A DNA stretch of 64,000 bases, taken from assembly GCF_051020765.1 (NCBI RefSeq), contig NC_134936.1, forward strand, positions 434,001-498,000, in the 5' to 3' direction. The notes beneath the pieces were generated by a model. That model made no database searches. It was not told the origin of the DNA and saw nothing but the letters and a program-made list of their open reading frames with translations. A program made the position numbers and the translations under genes. This DNA comes from Lasioglossum baleicum. Its lineage: Eukaryota > Arthropoda > Insecta > Hymenoptera > Halictidae. Positions 13,797 through 23,533 of this stretch are shown piece by piece (within the stretch, counting starts at the first letter, position 1; every line of letters starts with the position of its first letter).

Positions 13797-13844
13797 CCGC
13801 CAACTCCCGTAAGGCTGGCAGTCTTTAACAGTATCTCGTCGGTG

Positions 13845-14410
13845 CCTGTATAACGGCATTCGCCGCATTAATCAGTGCGACCGTGCTGCCATCTTGCGGG
13901 GAAGCGGAATCCAGGATAGAGTGGCGTTCCAGCTGGACTGCATTCCGCGTGGGCTGCATCCAGACGGTTCTAGGTGGAGTCTACCTGTAATCGTTTTCGT
14001 CACTTCACGTGGAGTCCGTTGTGCTATCAGGGTGTGACGGCGGAATTTGTACACCTGTACTCATTTTTGGAAGCCCACTGGCATGCACTCCACACTCTTT
14101 CCAGATGTACTCCAACCGTTGCTCCGAGCAGCCAAAAGCGCCCTGATAGCACAGTTTGGAACTGCCAGGAATAGTCCAGAGCGTGGAGTGAATTTGGAGG
14201 GCAGTATCGTTCCAGACGCCGCTTATTGGCTGCTCGGAGCAACGGTTGGGGTACATCTAGAAAGAGTGTGGAGTTGCATGCTAGTGGGCTTCCAAAAACG
14301 ATTACAGGTGTACAAAGTCCGCCGTCACAGCATCTAGAGGGCAGCTTCTTCCGTCCAGATGGAAGGCAGCTCGTGGAGTCTGTGTGGAGCGGCGGATGCC
14401 GTTATACAGG
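13845..14410. mobile_element. Small inverted-repeat element, 566 bp
   Basis: The ends are CCTGTATAACGGCAT at the left and ATGCCGTTATACAGG at the right, with about 22 bp of terminal match. Inside is a second imperfect palindrome (about 14020-14335) carrying GCTGCTCGGAGCAACGGTTG and its complement. No clear target duplication and no ORF were found. It forms the loop of the giant inverted repeat, so it may have been the seed of the fold-back structure. Confidence 0.7.
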
Positions 14411-17400
14411 GCAGCACCGTCGGTGAGGTTATGTCAGTAATGTTGGTAATGTCGGTGAAATGAATTTCTACACATTGTACAAATATGTAGCAGCACCGAC
14501 GAGATACTGTTAAAGACTGCCAGCCTTACGGGAGTTGGCGGGACTCGAATTTTTCGGTGTTCTCTTACGCCCTCTAGTATATATTCTGACTGGAGTGAGA
14601 AACAGGAGGCCAACGACGGCATTTCGTCGGTGCAGAAGACACTGTATTGGTATCGTGTTAGCAACGCGCCCGCGCGCTACACTCACCAGCGTACCTTTAC
14701 TATATCCGTGTGCGCTGCTTGTGCGAGCCACAATCTATTTTTAGAACTTGCCATGTTGCCATGCTTTACGGCTTACGGAAACGAAACTGAAATTCGACTG
14801 TCGAGCCGTCTAGCGTATGAATCGCAATCTGGAGCTAGCCTTCGGGTTCCCGTGCAGCGAGGATTTTTTTTTTATTTTTATTTTTCATTACTTTTTTAAT
14901 TACATTTTTTAACCTTCCAAAAAATTAAAAATGTTAAAACTATGTTCAAAATATGTATTCATTTTAAATAGAAACGTTTTGTTACTGTCATAATTGCATT
15001 AATAAAAATTGGTATATGATCGAGAACAGGTTGATGGTATTTATTTGGACTGATTGGAGAATACGAAAATGCAGGAAGTATTTTTTAGTTTATGAAACAA
15101 TTTGTAGATTTATTAGTTGTCAAACAAATAATAAAATAAATTGTATAATATATATATAAATTGATTTTATACTAGCATACACAAGTTTATTTGATCTTCT
15201 GTCTTCCTATAATAAAAAAACACAGTCATAACTATAATTATAATAGAATTTCATAAAATATTGAGGTTATTGCAAACTCATCTTTTTTCGCGATGATGCT
15301 CTAATTTTATTGCTTCTCTCGAATGTCCATTTCCTTCCGAGACAGTGCGTTTCTAAGTGTAAATAAAAAATGTTGATATAAAATGTATCATAATTAAACT
15401 ACAATTATTCTAATAACGTAGAATGTAGTACATATTAAGTTTTAATTACCAGGATTTTCTTCTTCGACGTCAAGCACCCTTTACTGCTTCTCGTAATTTA
15501 CGTATATGGACATTAGGGTGGACCTTATTTTTCGACCATGAAATTTTTTTGTCCCGTAAACCAGAATTGTAACAAATGTTGAGAAAATGATCTGGAAAAA
15601 TTTTGGGGCCGATTGGATCATGGGAAAATGAGGCGCAGCAAATTTGAAAATTTTGAATTTTTTAAATCTTTACATAAATAGACGTTATGATATATCGTTG
15701 AATTTGTCTTTTTTCTCTTTAAGAATCCGTATGTAGCATAAACAGTTGTTGATAGAAAAAACATCCGTGACTTTGAAAACTTGAAATAATTACTTTGAAA
15801 AAAAATTTTTTCTCTGATACTATATCCACCTCCTTATATACTACAACTTTTGTTTGAAGAGTTTTTTTATATATACATAACTGACAGAGATATATTAAGG
15901 GGCGTAATTTGCATTATTCGGAAGCATACAACTGCGCATATAGCTATTTTCATAGCTACATGCTGCCGAATAATGAAAATTACGCCTCGTAATCGAAAAA
16001 ATAGGAGTTTTGAGGCAGATAGCGCCCTAGATCGATGTTTTATCTAGCGTTTTTGACTAAAAACCCCGTGTTTGTATTATCGAGAACTGAGTAAATGAAT
16101 ATCTTGCAATCCTGGAAGTCTCTCTACTACCTTAACTAAATTCATTAATACGCTGCAATCTACAAAAGAAAAACAGTTAAAATATCGGAAAAAGAAGTTA
16201 TTATGAATAATAAGTAGACTGACTGAAACATAGACTGAAGGTGGTCAATGATACCGCTGAACGGGGCGTTAAACTAATGGAGGATCATATTAAAATTTTA
16301 TATAGAAACAAAGTGGAGAAATAATATATACTATACAAATTGTGATGGAATATCGACAGCAGTATCCTGACGCCACAAAACAGATTTGTCAAAGGATTTT
16401 TAAATATTTTTTAATATAGAGAGAGAAACACCTGATCAATCCCTACATGCGATTAATTGCATTTTTAAGAGGCATTGAAGACAGCTTATTAACTGAGAGT
16501 TATTAAAGTTTTCATTTTCCTCAGAGTCAGTAAGTTCTTTATTTTTCTCGGAGTCATTAAGTTTTCCATTTTTCTTGGAGTTATTCAATTTTTCATTTTC
16601 CTCAGTGTCGTCAAGTTTTTTCATATAGTCCAGTCGGCAGGTCGAAAAAAGGCGTCTACCTGGATAGTATTCCGAACTTAATGAAATTTTGACACGTCAT
16701 TTAGGGGTACTCTGGGGTGTCGAATCTCAGTTTTCGACCTCGAGGACCCTGTGCTAACTTGGGGAGGGGGAAAAAACCACTACTTTTATTACCTTGTTTT
16801 GGTTTTTCGCCTATCGGGCTCGAGTCGGGTACGCGATACGTCAGACACATCGGGAAGCTTATGACTAGACTGCGGATTTTATGCATGTATGACAAAAATG
16901 TACACGTTCAATTTAAAGCAGTGGACATGTTAAAAATATTTAAGGACATCAACGTATTAGTTTCAGCTTAATAGGATAATTAAAAGAAGAATACAATTTA
17001 TATTTGGCTCATGTGCCGTGCAATCAATGCAAACATTTTTTATTTTGCATAAAGATCCGCAGTGTACTCATGACTCACCTTTGTCGGGCGGCTTCTAAAA
17101 CAATAGAACAAGATCGCGCGAACGAGTTATCGCGATACCCGAGAATCAACTGTGCGTTCTTATGAAATAGATAATAATAATAATGGTACGTATTTCTTTC
17201 ATAACTTGTCCATAATGTGATTTTTATATAAGTACATTAGATATATTCGGCAGACATGTGCATGATCGTTATTTGTATTAAAATTTGAAATAATGCACGT
17301 TTCACGTGAAAAAATTATAAGAAAATATTTACAACGTGGTATGTAATAAGTTATGATAACTTTTCAGTGGGTGATGTTTTTATTAACTGTTAAGTAACCT

Positions 17401-17895
17401 ACTTAACTATCATTAATCTTACACAAATTCTTAAAAGATAATATATAGTATACAATATAAAATAAAATAGAAATTAACTTAAAATAAAATCATATAAAAT
17501 AAAAAACTAGAGGGTTATTGTTGCTCGCTCGCTTCGCTCGCTCGCGAGTAGGGTTGTTTTTGCTCGCTCGCTTTGCTCGCTCGCGGATAGGACTGCTCTT
17601 GCGAAAGGGTTAGTGGTACGCATGGCTAGTAGTACCTATAGCTATTAATGTTTTTTTTTAATTTGGTGTGTGACTCTCCACGAGCCACACAAAGAACTTC
17701 CCGATTCGTTAGTTGCAGTATATTATTATCATGATTAAGTGTACGTTTTAAGAAGATTATACGTTTTCAGGGAAATTCAATAGTTTTCTACTTATCATAA
17801 TGTTTGCTATATGGCGTCACATTAAACCAACATCGTATGCTCGTTGCTCGCTTGGTTCCTTGTTATAGCATACTAATGTTGCAAAATAAATTGTC

Positions 17896-18385
17896 TTAAT
17901 TAGTTTTTCGCAAACTATACAACTCCTCATTATCCGGGTTTGCAGTAGTGATCTTGGTTTTCTTCGATACTGTTAATTTAAATTGTCCCAAAATATATAA
18001 ACTGCGCTCAATTTTGAAACTCTGCTCAGTGCTACATACAATATTTGTAAAGTTCGCCTTTCTGATTTTTTCAAATCCAAACATACTTTCTCGTATGTTT
18101 GTCCCTGACTTTTATGAATCGTAATCGCTTCAGCAGGAACCACTGGAAATTGACTACGTGTGATTTGATATTTTTCCTCACTCGACATATTTACTTGATT
18201 CGATATTTTTATTATTGGTGTAAAATTTTGATCAATATTTGTGCATTTTTCATATAATCACGATAACGAGTTCTTACTTTCACTTCTACTCTGGCCAATT
18301 GAAAATCTAACCACAATATAGACGGAATTTTAGTATTTTCTTGAAAAGTAATAAATTTTAATATTCCGCATGTGTGTGTGCTCCA
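17896..18385 (-). pseudogene. Helitron/PIF1-type helicase remnant, copy 2
   Basis: This is the mirror image of copy 1 in the right arm, with the same motifs (AITIHKSQGQT, YVALSRV) at 17973-18188 and the same upstream break. It is non-functional. Confidence 0.8.
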
Positions 18386-18440
18386 TTAACCAATCCGTTT
18401 TCAACATTAATGTTATTAATAATTATCATATTGTTTATAT

Positions 18441-18839
18441 TAATTAACTTCCCGATTTTATAGGGAAGTTATTGTAATGACCCCGAAAATCGAAAATCGA
18501 TTTTTTAGCAGATCTTCACGTTTCATGGTCATTGCAGTCATTTTAAACTATTTTCAGCAAAATGTTCGTATGTGTGTATGTGTGTGTGTGTGTGCGTATG
18601 TGCGTTTGTATGTAATCAAATTTTTCGTTAACGTTTTCAGAAAAAGTAACAACGCGATCAGGATGATGAATGATGCAATCGATGTGCCCCGCTGTAACTT
18701 AGAGCTGATTAGATTTTGGTCCATTTTGGTCAAGTAGTTTTTTAGTTTTTTTAGTTTTTTTTTTAAAGAAGTTCATTCAACAATGCAATTTATACGGGAG
18801 AACGGAAAGTTTCCACCGAAGAAACAAACGTAATTACAC
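18441..18839 (+). repeat. Direct repeat R, right copy
   Basis: Same orientation and nearly the same sequence as 6682-7094, but with a shorter GT/TATG microsatellite (about 18568-18610) and no GC run. It abuts the outer end of the right arm of the giant inverted repeat. Confidence 0.75.
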
Positions 18840-18916
18840 TTTAGGAATGCCGTGTAATAAGGGTGTATACGCGAGATTCTATTGAATGTATTTATTGAGA
18901 AAACGCTAACGATATA

Positions 18917-19182
18917 TGTTGGCGCATCAGGGTTAGAGTAAATTACAAAGTAATATTTATAGTTCATTCACACACGATATATATTTTGTTAGAACGTATA
19001 CATAAGTAATTTATAATATAATATTAACTGGCAAAACGCGGTCGCATGTTTCGGCCGTTGTAGCAAGGACGCAAGCGCGCGAGCAAGCACATGAGAACAA
19101 ACGCTACGCGATGTAGCTAGTGAAGCGACGCGCCACGGCGGGCCCCAACATTACTCGCGGCGGGAATTATAACCCAATTACA
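18917..19182 (-). repeat. Copia 3' LTR
   Basis: 266 bp, reading TGTAATTGGG to GCGCCAACA on the minus strand, so it has the TG...CA ends of an LTR. A polypurine tract (AGTGGGGGA on the minus strand, about 19184-19192) sits directly before it, at the stop codon of the ORF. Confidence 0.95.
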
Positions 19183-19192
19183 ATCCCCCACT

Positions 19193-22100
19193 TTATGATT
19201 CCTTCGCGGATACTAATCCTAATCGCTTAGTGGCTTCTAAATATAAATTTCTGCCTAAAGCCTTTGTCAGTATGTCTGCCTTGTTAATGGAAGAGGCAAC
19301 ATACTTCAAACATACAACGTCATCGTCTATGACCTGTCTCACGTAATGGTACGCGACATCTATATGTTTTGTTCTTGACCGCTCTATACGATTATTGGCG
19401 AAATCAATTGCTGCTCTGTTGTCACACCAAACCGTATAGGGTGTCTTAATCCATTCTTCTAGGCTCAGCTCCTGGATGAATGACCTTGCCCATTTTGCTT
19501 CCTTAGCTGCCGCTGACATGGCCACGTATTCAGCTTCCATGGTCGAAGTTGAAATACATTTTTGTTTTGACGCCTTCCAGTCCACCAAATTTCCGCCAAT
19601 GGTGATCGCTGTACCACTGAATGAGCGTCTGTCATCCACGTCACCTGCCCAGTCAGCATCTGTCCAGACCTCCAATACTGGTTCTCTCCACTCATATCTT
19701 AGCTCCAAATCGGACGTTTTGCTCAAGTATCTCAATACTCTTTTTGCCTCATTCCAATGTATCCTCCCGGGATTGGATACGAATTGAGACAACTTTGTCA
19801 CAGCGTAAGCTATATCGGGCCTCGTGCTCCGCGCCACATACATCAACGACCCTATTAGTTCACGATAAGGTATGTTCTTTACCTCTTCCTTTCCCGTTTC
19901 GTTAATTGGACAGTCTTCCTTAGTTAATTTGATTCCCGGTTCCAGTGGGGTATGAGCCGGTCGGCAGTCCGACATTCCATATGCTTTTATTAAAGATTGG
20001 ACATATGCCTTCTGGTTCAGCATGAGCATATCGTCCTCCTGGCGTACTCCCACACCTAAAAAATAAGAAATTCGACCCAGATCTCGTACCTCGTATTGTC
20101 GACCAATGTTGGTCACTATCCTGTTCAGCACGGTTTCGTCTTTGGCAAATACTAGTAGGTCGTCTACGTATACAACTACAAATGTGCAGAAGTCCAACTT
20201 GTACAGGCAACTACACGACGACTGCCTTACAAATCCGATTTTACGAAGATATGTGTCTAATTCTTCATTCCAATTATGACCGCTTTGCTTGAGTCCATAA
20301 ATAGGTCTTCGAAGTCTTACTATCTTTGTCTTCTCGCCTCCGCTAACCGTCTGCATTCTCATATAGAGCTCTTCCTTAAGACTTCCATTTAAATAGGCAC
20401 ACTTTACGTCGATGTGTCTATTTTTCCATCCGTAAATTACCGAGAGAGCTAACAATTGCCTTACCACTCCAAAACTAACTACAGGAGCGTATGTTTTATC
20501 ATAGTCAACCCCTTGCCTTTGTCCGCAGCCCTGGGCTACGAGTCTGGCTTTGTATCGAGCAACTTGACCATTTTCATCTGCTTTCACCTTGAATACCCAT
20601 TTACTCCCTATACATGTTTTTCCTTTGGGTAATTCTGCATCTTCCCACGTTTTTAGTCGTTCTAAATTCTCAATTTCTTCGTGAATTGCTGATTCCCAGT
20701 GGTCTGCTTGTGGTGACGAGAGGGCTTCTCCTAGGCTATTTGGCTCTTCGATTTCAGTCAAATTTAACTCTACGGTTTCCTTTGGTTTTCCCTTTCGACC
20801 ATACGGATTACGTACCTGCTTCTTGCGCCTACAGATCCTCTTATTGGATCTTGGTTTATCATCCTCCCCCACTATCTTCTTACTCACATTTCTATCATCA
20901 GCATCCACCTCGTAATCATCGTCTGACGTACTAGTGTCGGTTTCGCCATCGCTTAATTGTTCGTCTGGCGATTCCTCGAGTTGTCTATTCAAATTTATTG
21001 TTTTCCTCGTTCGGTCCCTGTCTTTACTCTGGAACTGAAAACAACATGAGGTGGTGTTTCCATTTAAATACTCGGATCCCACCTTATTTTCGTCGAATTT
21101 CACATGCTTTGTGTGTATTATGTCCTTTATCTTTGGATCCCATAGTCGATATCCCATCGTCCTGTTTGAGTATCCGACGAATATGCAAGTCCGCGCACGT
21201 GGATCAAGTTTTCTTCTGCCTTGACTAGGTAGATGAGCATACGCCAGGCATCCGAATACCTTCATGTGCTTAACACTTGGTCGTTTTTCTAGCCAAATTC
21301 CTTCTGGTACACCATCTGATACATTGCTGTGTATCATTCTATTGCGCACATATGCAGCTGTGGCTACAGCTTCAGCCCAAAAGGTTTGAGGTAATTTCGC
21401 TGAAAGTAGCATTGATCTAACCATATCTAATAGAGTGCGGTTGACCCTTTCCGCCACACCGTTCATCTGAGGAGTCTCGACACATGTCCTTTCGTGTGTA
21501 ATTCCTCGATCTGCAAAAAATTCTCGAAGCCCTTTGTTGCAATATTCTAAACCATTATCCGACCGAAAACGTTTGACTTTCCGTCCTTTTTGAGTTTCGA
21601 TCTTCACTATATGCTCTTTTATTTTGTTCACTACTTCATCTTTTGATTTTAAAAATATTACCTCTATTTTACGTGAAAAATCATCTATTATGGTTAAGAA
21701 ATATGTCGAACCTCCATTCGACGTCACCTGCATCGGTCCGCAAACGTCCGAATGAAGTAAATCCAACGTTCTTGAAGACGACTTCTCAGGAAGCCTTTTA
21801 CATGGTGCTTTCGTTGATTTTCCCAAACAGCATCCATAACATTGATCCGGATTTGTCATCCTGTCATCTAATCCATAAACGTAACCCTTCTGTGCTAATT
21901 CTGATATGCTTCTGTTATTTATGTGACAGAATCTGTGATGCCACATTCCTGGTTCGTTAACTGTTATGGAATGAAGTTCCTTTTTATCAGAAACGTGATC
22001 TTTTACATTTCCTTGTAAAACGTATAGGTTATCCTGTCGACGAGCTGTGGCAATAGTATTATTTGTCCTTCTATTGCTGATTTTTGCAATTCCTCCGTCA

Positions 22101-23197
22101 AATGTAATAATTTTTCCTTTTCTTTCTATTTGTGCTACTGATAAAAGATTTCTGCGGCATCTAGGAACATAATAAACATTTTGAAGCGTTACCTCATAAT
22201 CTATGCAATTTTCTCTCGTATTCAATATTACATCTCCAATTCCTTCAGCTATTAATGTCGCTTCATCCTTTTTAACTGTTGTTTCTGCTGTACCAATTGG
22301 TTCCGGATTGATCTGTCTGAAATTCTGAAACCAATCTTTATTCTTACATACATGATGAGTCGCTGCGCTGTCAATTAACCATGCATCCTCTAATGCAACA
22401 TGGTTCACATTTATTGACAGTATAAATGACTCTTTCTGCTGAGAATGTACATTCTGTCTAGAATCTACCTTTTTCCTTCGACACTGACTTGCGAAGTGAC
22501 CATTCTTACCGCAATTGAAACACTTCTTATCTGGCTTCTTGAAATTTGTTTGGCGGTTGCCCTTATTTACTTGATAAGCTGATACTTCACCTCTTTGATG
22601 ATCCTGATCTTGATCTTTTGACAAGCGTCTTTCATATTCCATTAGCAACGCCTTCTTGATTTCGTTCGAAGTGAATTTAGTATCTTCTAAATTAGCCAGG
22701 GACATTGTTAACGCATCATATGAATCTGGTAACCCTGAGAGCATCGCATAAGCTACATCCTCATCCTTCATTTCTGATCCAGCGTCTTGTAAGTAATCAG
22801 CAATTATTTTCACTCTGGACAGATACGAGGCCATTGTCTCATTTTCTTTTAAACGAAGTCTAACAAACTCTCGCTTAAGCTGCATTATTCTTTGTCTAGA
22901 CTTTGGCTCATATACTTGTTGAAGGACGTTCCATGCCTCTGCTGCAGTTTTACAATCCACTATGTGTACTTGCTGATCTGGTTCAACAGCCAGTGCTATG
23001 GTTGCAAGCGCCTTTTCCATTTTGCAACTAAATTGGCTTATTTCCTCTGGAGTTGCTCCCGTCTTGAGCACTTCTTGACCAGTCGCATAAGACCATAGAT
23101 CTTTTTGTATGAGGTACATTTTTGCTGAGAACTTCCATGTTCTATAATTATCCCCATTTAGACGATCTATTTTTCCGGCCTTCGAAACGCTCGCCAT
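19193..23197 (-). CDS. Copia gag-pol polyprotein
   Basis: A single uninterrupted 1334-residue ORF. The order is: Gag with UBN2-type region (about 10-200); CCHC zinc knuckle C226-C239; aspartic protease with LIDSAATHH (D276); GAG pre-integrase HHCC-type region (about 415-460); integrase core with D484, D547 and E583; reverse transcriptase with YVDD at 1010-1013; RNase H with D1180 and E1221. The protease-integrase-RT-RNase H order defines Ty1/Copia rather than Gypsy. It acts in cytoplasmic particles that copy RNA to DNA and integrate it. Gag and Pol share one frame, so no frameshift is needed. All catalytic residues are present; the element looks capable of activity. Confidence 0.97.
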   Translation of the reverse strand: MASVSKAGKIDRLNGDNYRTWKFSAKMYLIQKDLWSYATGQEVLKTGATPEEISQFSCKMEKALATIALAVEPDQQVHIVDCKTAAEAWNVLQQVYEPKSRQRIMQLKREFVRLRLKENETMASYLSRVKIIADYLQDAGSEMKDEDVAYAMLSGLPDSYDALTMSLANLEDTKFTSNEIKKALLMEYERRLSKDQDQDHQRGEVSAYQVNKGNRQTNFKKPDKKCFNCGKNGHFASQCRRKKVDSRQNVHSQQKESFILSINVNHVALEDAWLIDSAATHHVCKNKDWFQNFRQINPEPIGTAETTVKKDEATLIAEGIGDVILNTRENCIDYEVTLQNVYYVPRCRRNLLSVAQIERKGKIITFDGGIAKISNRRTNNTIATARRQDNLYVLQGNVKDHVSDKKELHSITVNEPGMWHHRFCHINNRSISELAQKGYVYGLDDRMTNPDQCYGCCLGKSTKAPCKRLPEKSSSRTLDLLHSDVCGPMQVTSNGGSTYFLTIIDDFSRKIEVIFLKSKDEVVNKIKEHIVKIETQKGRKVKRFRSDNGLEYCNKGLREFFADRGITHERTCVETPQMNGVAERVNRTLLDMVRSMLLSAKLPQTFWAEAVATAAYVRNRMIHSNVSDGVPEGIWLEKRPSVKHMKVFGCLAYAHLPSQGRRKLDPRARTCIFVGYSNRTMGYRLWDPKIKDIIHTKHVKFDENKVGSEYLNGNTTSCCFQFQSKDRDRTRKTINLNRQLEESPDEQLSDGETDTSTSDDDYEVDADDRNVSKKIVGEDDKPRSNKRICRRKKQVRNPYGRKGKPKETVELNLTEIEEPNSLGEALSSPQADHWESAIHEEIENLERLKTWEDAELPKGKTCIGSKWVFKVKADENGQVARYKARLVAQGCGQRQGVDYDKTYAPVVSFGVVRQLLALSVIYGWKNRHIDVKCAYLNGSLKEELYMRMQTVSGGEKTKIVRLRRPIYGLKQSGHNWNEELDTYLRKIGFVRQSSCSCLYKLDFCTFVVVYVDDLLVFAKDETVLNRIVTNIGRQYEVRDLGRISYFLGVGVRQEDDMLMLNQKAYVQSLIKAYGMSDCRPAHTPLEPGIKLTKEDCPINETGKEEVKNIPYRELIGSLMYVARSTRPDIAYAVTKLSQFVSNPGRIHWNEAKRVLRYLSKTSDLELRYEWREPVLEVWTDADWAGDVDDRRSFSGTAITIGGNLVDWKASKQKCISTSTMEAEYVAMSAAAKEAKWARSFIQELSLEEWIKTPYTVWCDNRAAIDFANNRIERSRTKHIDVAYHYVRQVIDDDVVCLKYVASSINKADILTKALGRNLYLEATKRLGLVSAKES

Positions 23198-23245
23198 TTT
23201 GCACGTGTCTATGAATTTTCTCGAACTCTAACCTCAAAACGATAC

Positions 23246-23259
23246 CTGGGCCCATAACC
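23246..23259 (-). promoter_or_regulatory. Copia primer binding site (half initiator tRNA-Met)
   Basis: Next to the 5' LTR the minus strand reads GGTTATGGGCCCAG. This is complementary to the anticodon-arm part of insect initiator tRNA-Met (CTGGGCCCATAACC) rather than to a tRNA 3' end. Drosophila copia is known to be primed by such a half-tRNA. The match to tRNA is from memory of the tRNA sequence. Confidence 0.85.
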
Positions 23260-23260
23260 T

Positions 23261-23526
23261 TGTTGGCGCATCAGGGTTAGAGTAAATTACAAAGTAATAT
23301 TTATAGTTCATTCACACACGATATATATTTTGTTAGAACGTATACACAAGTAATTTATAATATAATATTAACTGGCAAAACGCGGTCGCATGTTTCGGCC
23401 GTTGTAGCAAGGACGCAAGCGCGCGAGCAAGCACATGAGAACAAACGCTACGCGATGTAGCTAGTGAAGCGACGCGCCACGGCGGGCCCCAACATTACTC
23501 GCGGCGGGAATTATAACCCAATTACA
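23261..23526 (-). repeat. Copia 5' LTR
   Basis: 266 bp; by eye it matches the LTR at 18917-19182 except for one T/C difference in GTATACA(T/C)AAG. It contains the element's promoter by position. Confidence 0.95.
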
Positions 23527-23533
23527 ATATATA

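Larger units (their letters stand above)
7345..18440. repeat. Giant inverted repeat (arms about 4 kb)
   Basis: Sequence from about 7345 to 11251 reappears reverse-complemented at about 14534-18440; paired positions sum to 25785 along the whole length. After the two hAT insertions the left arm resumes at 13797-13844, paired with about 14494-14541. The difference in pairing sum (2553 bp) equals exactly the two insertions plus their target copies. The arms look almost identical by eye. They carry a helicase remnant, several dispersed repeats and no intact gene. Confidence 0.85.
18917..23526 (-). mobile_element. Complete Ty1/Copia LTR retrotransposon
   Basis: It consists of two 266-bp LTRs, one long gag-pol ORF, a primer site, a polypurine tract and a 5-bp target duplication ATATA (18912-18916 and 23527-23531). 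The LTRs differ by one base that I can see, so the insertion is recent. It landed next to the left end of the 2.6-kb CAGGG element: removing it restores a continuous ATATATACAGGG junction. Confidence 0.96.
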
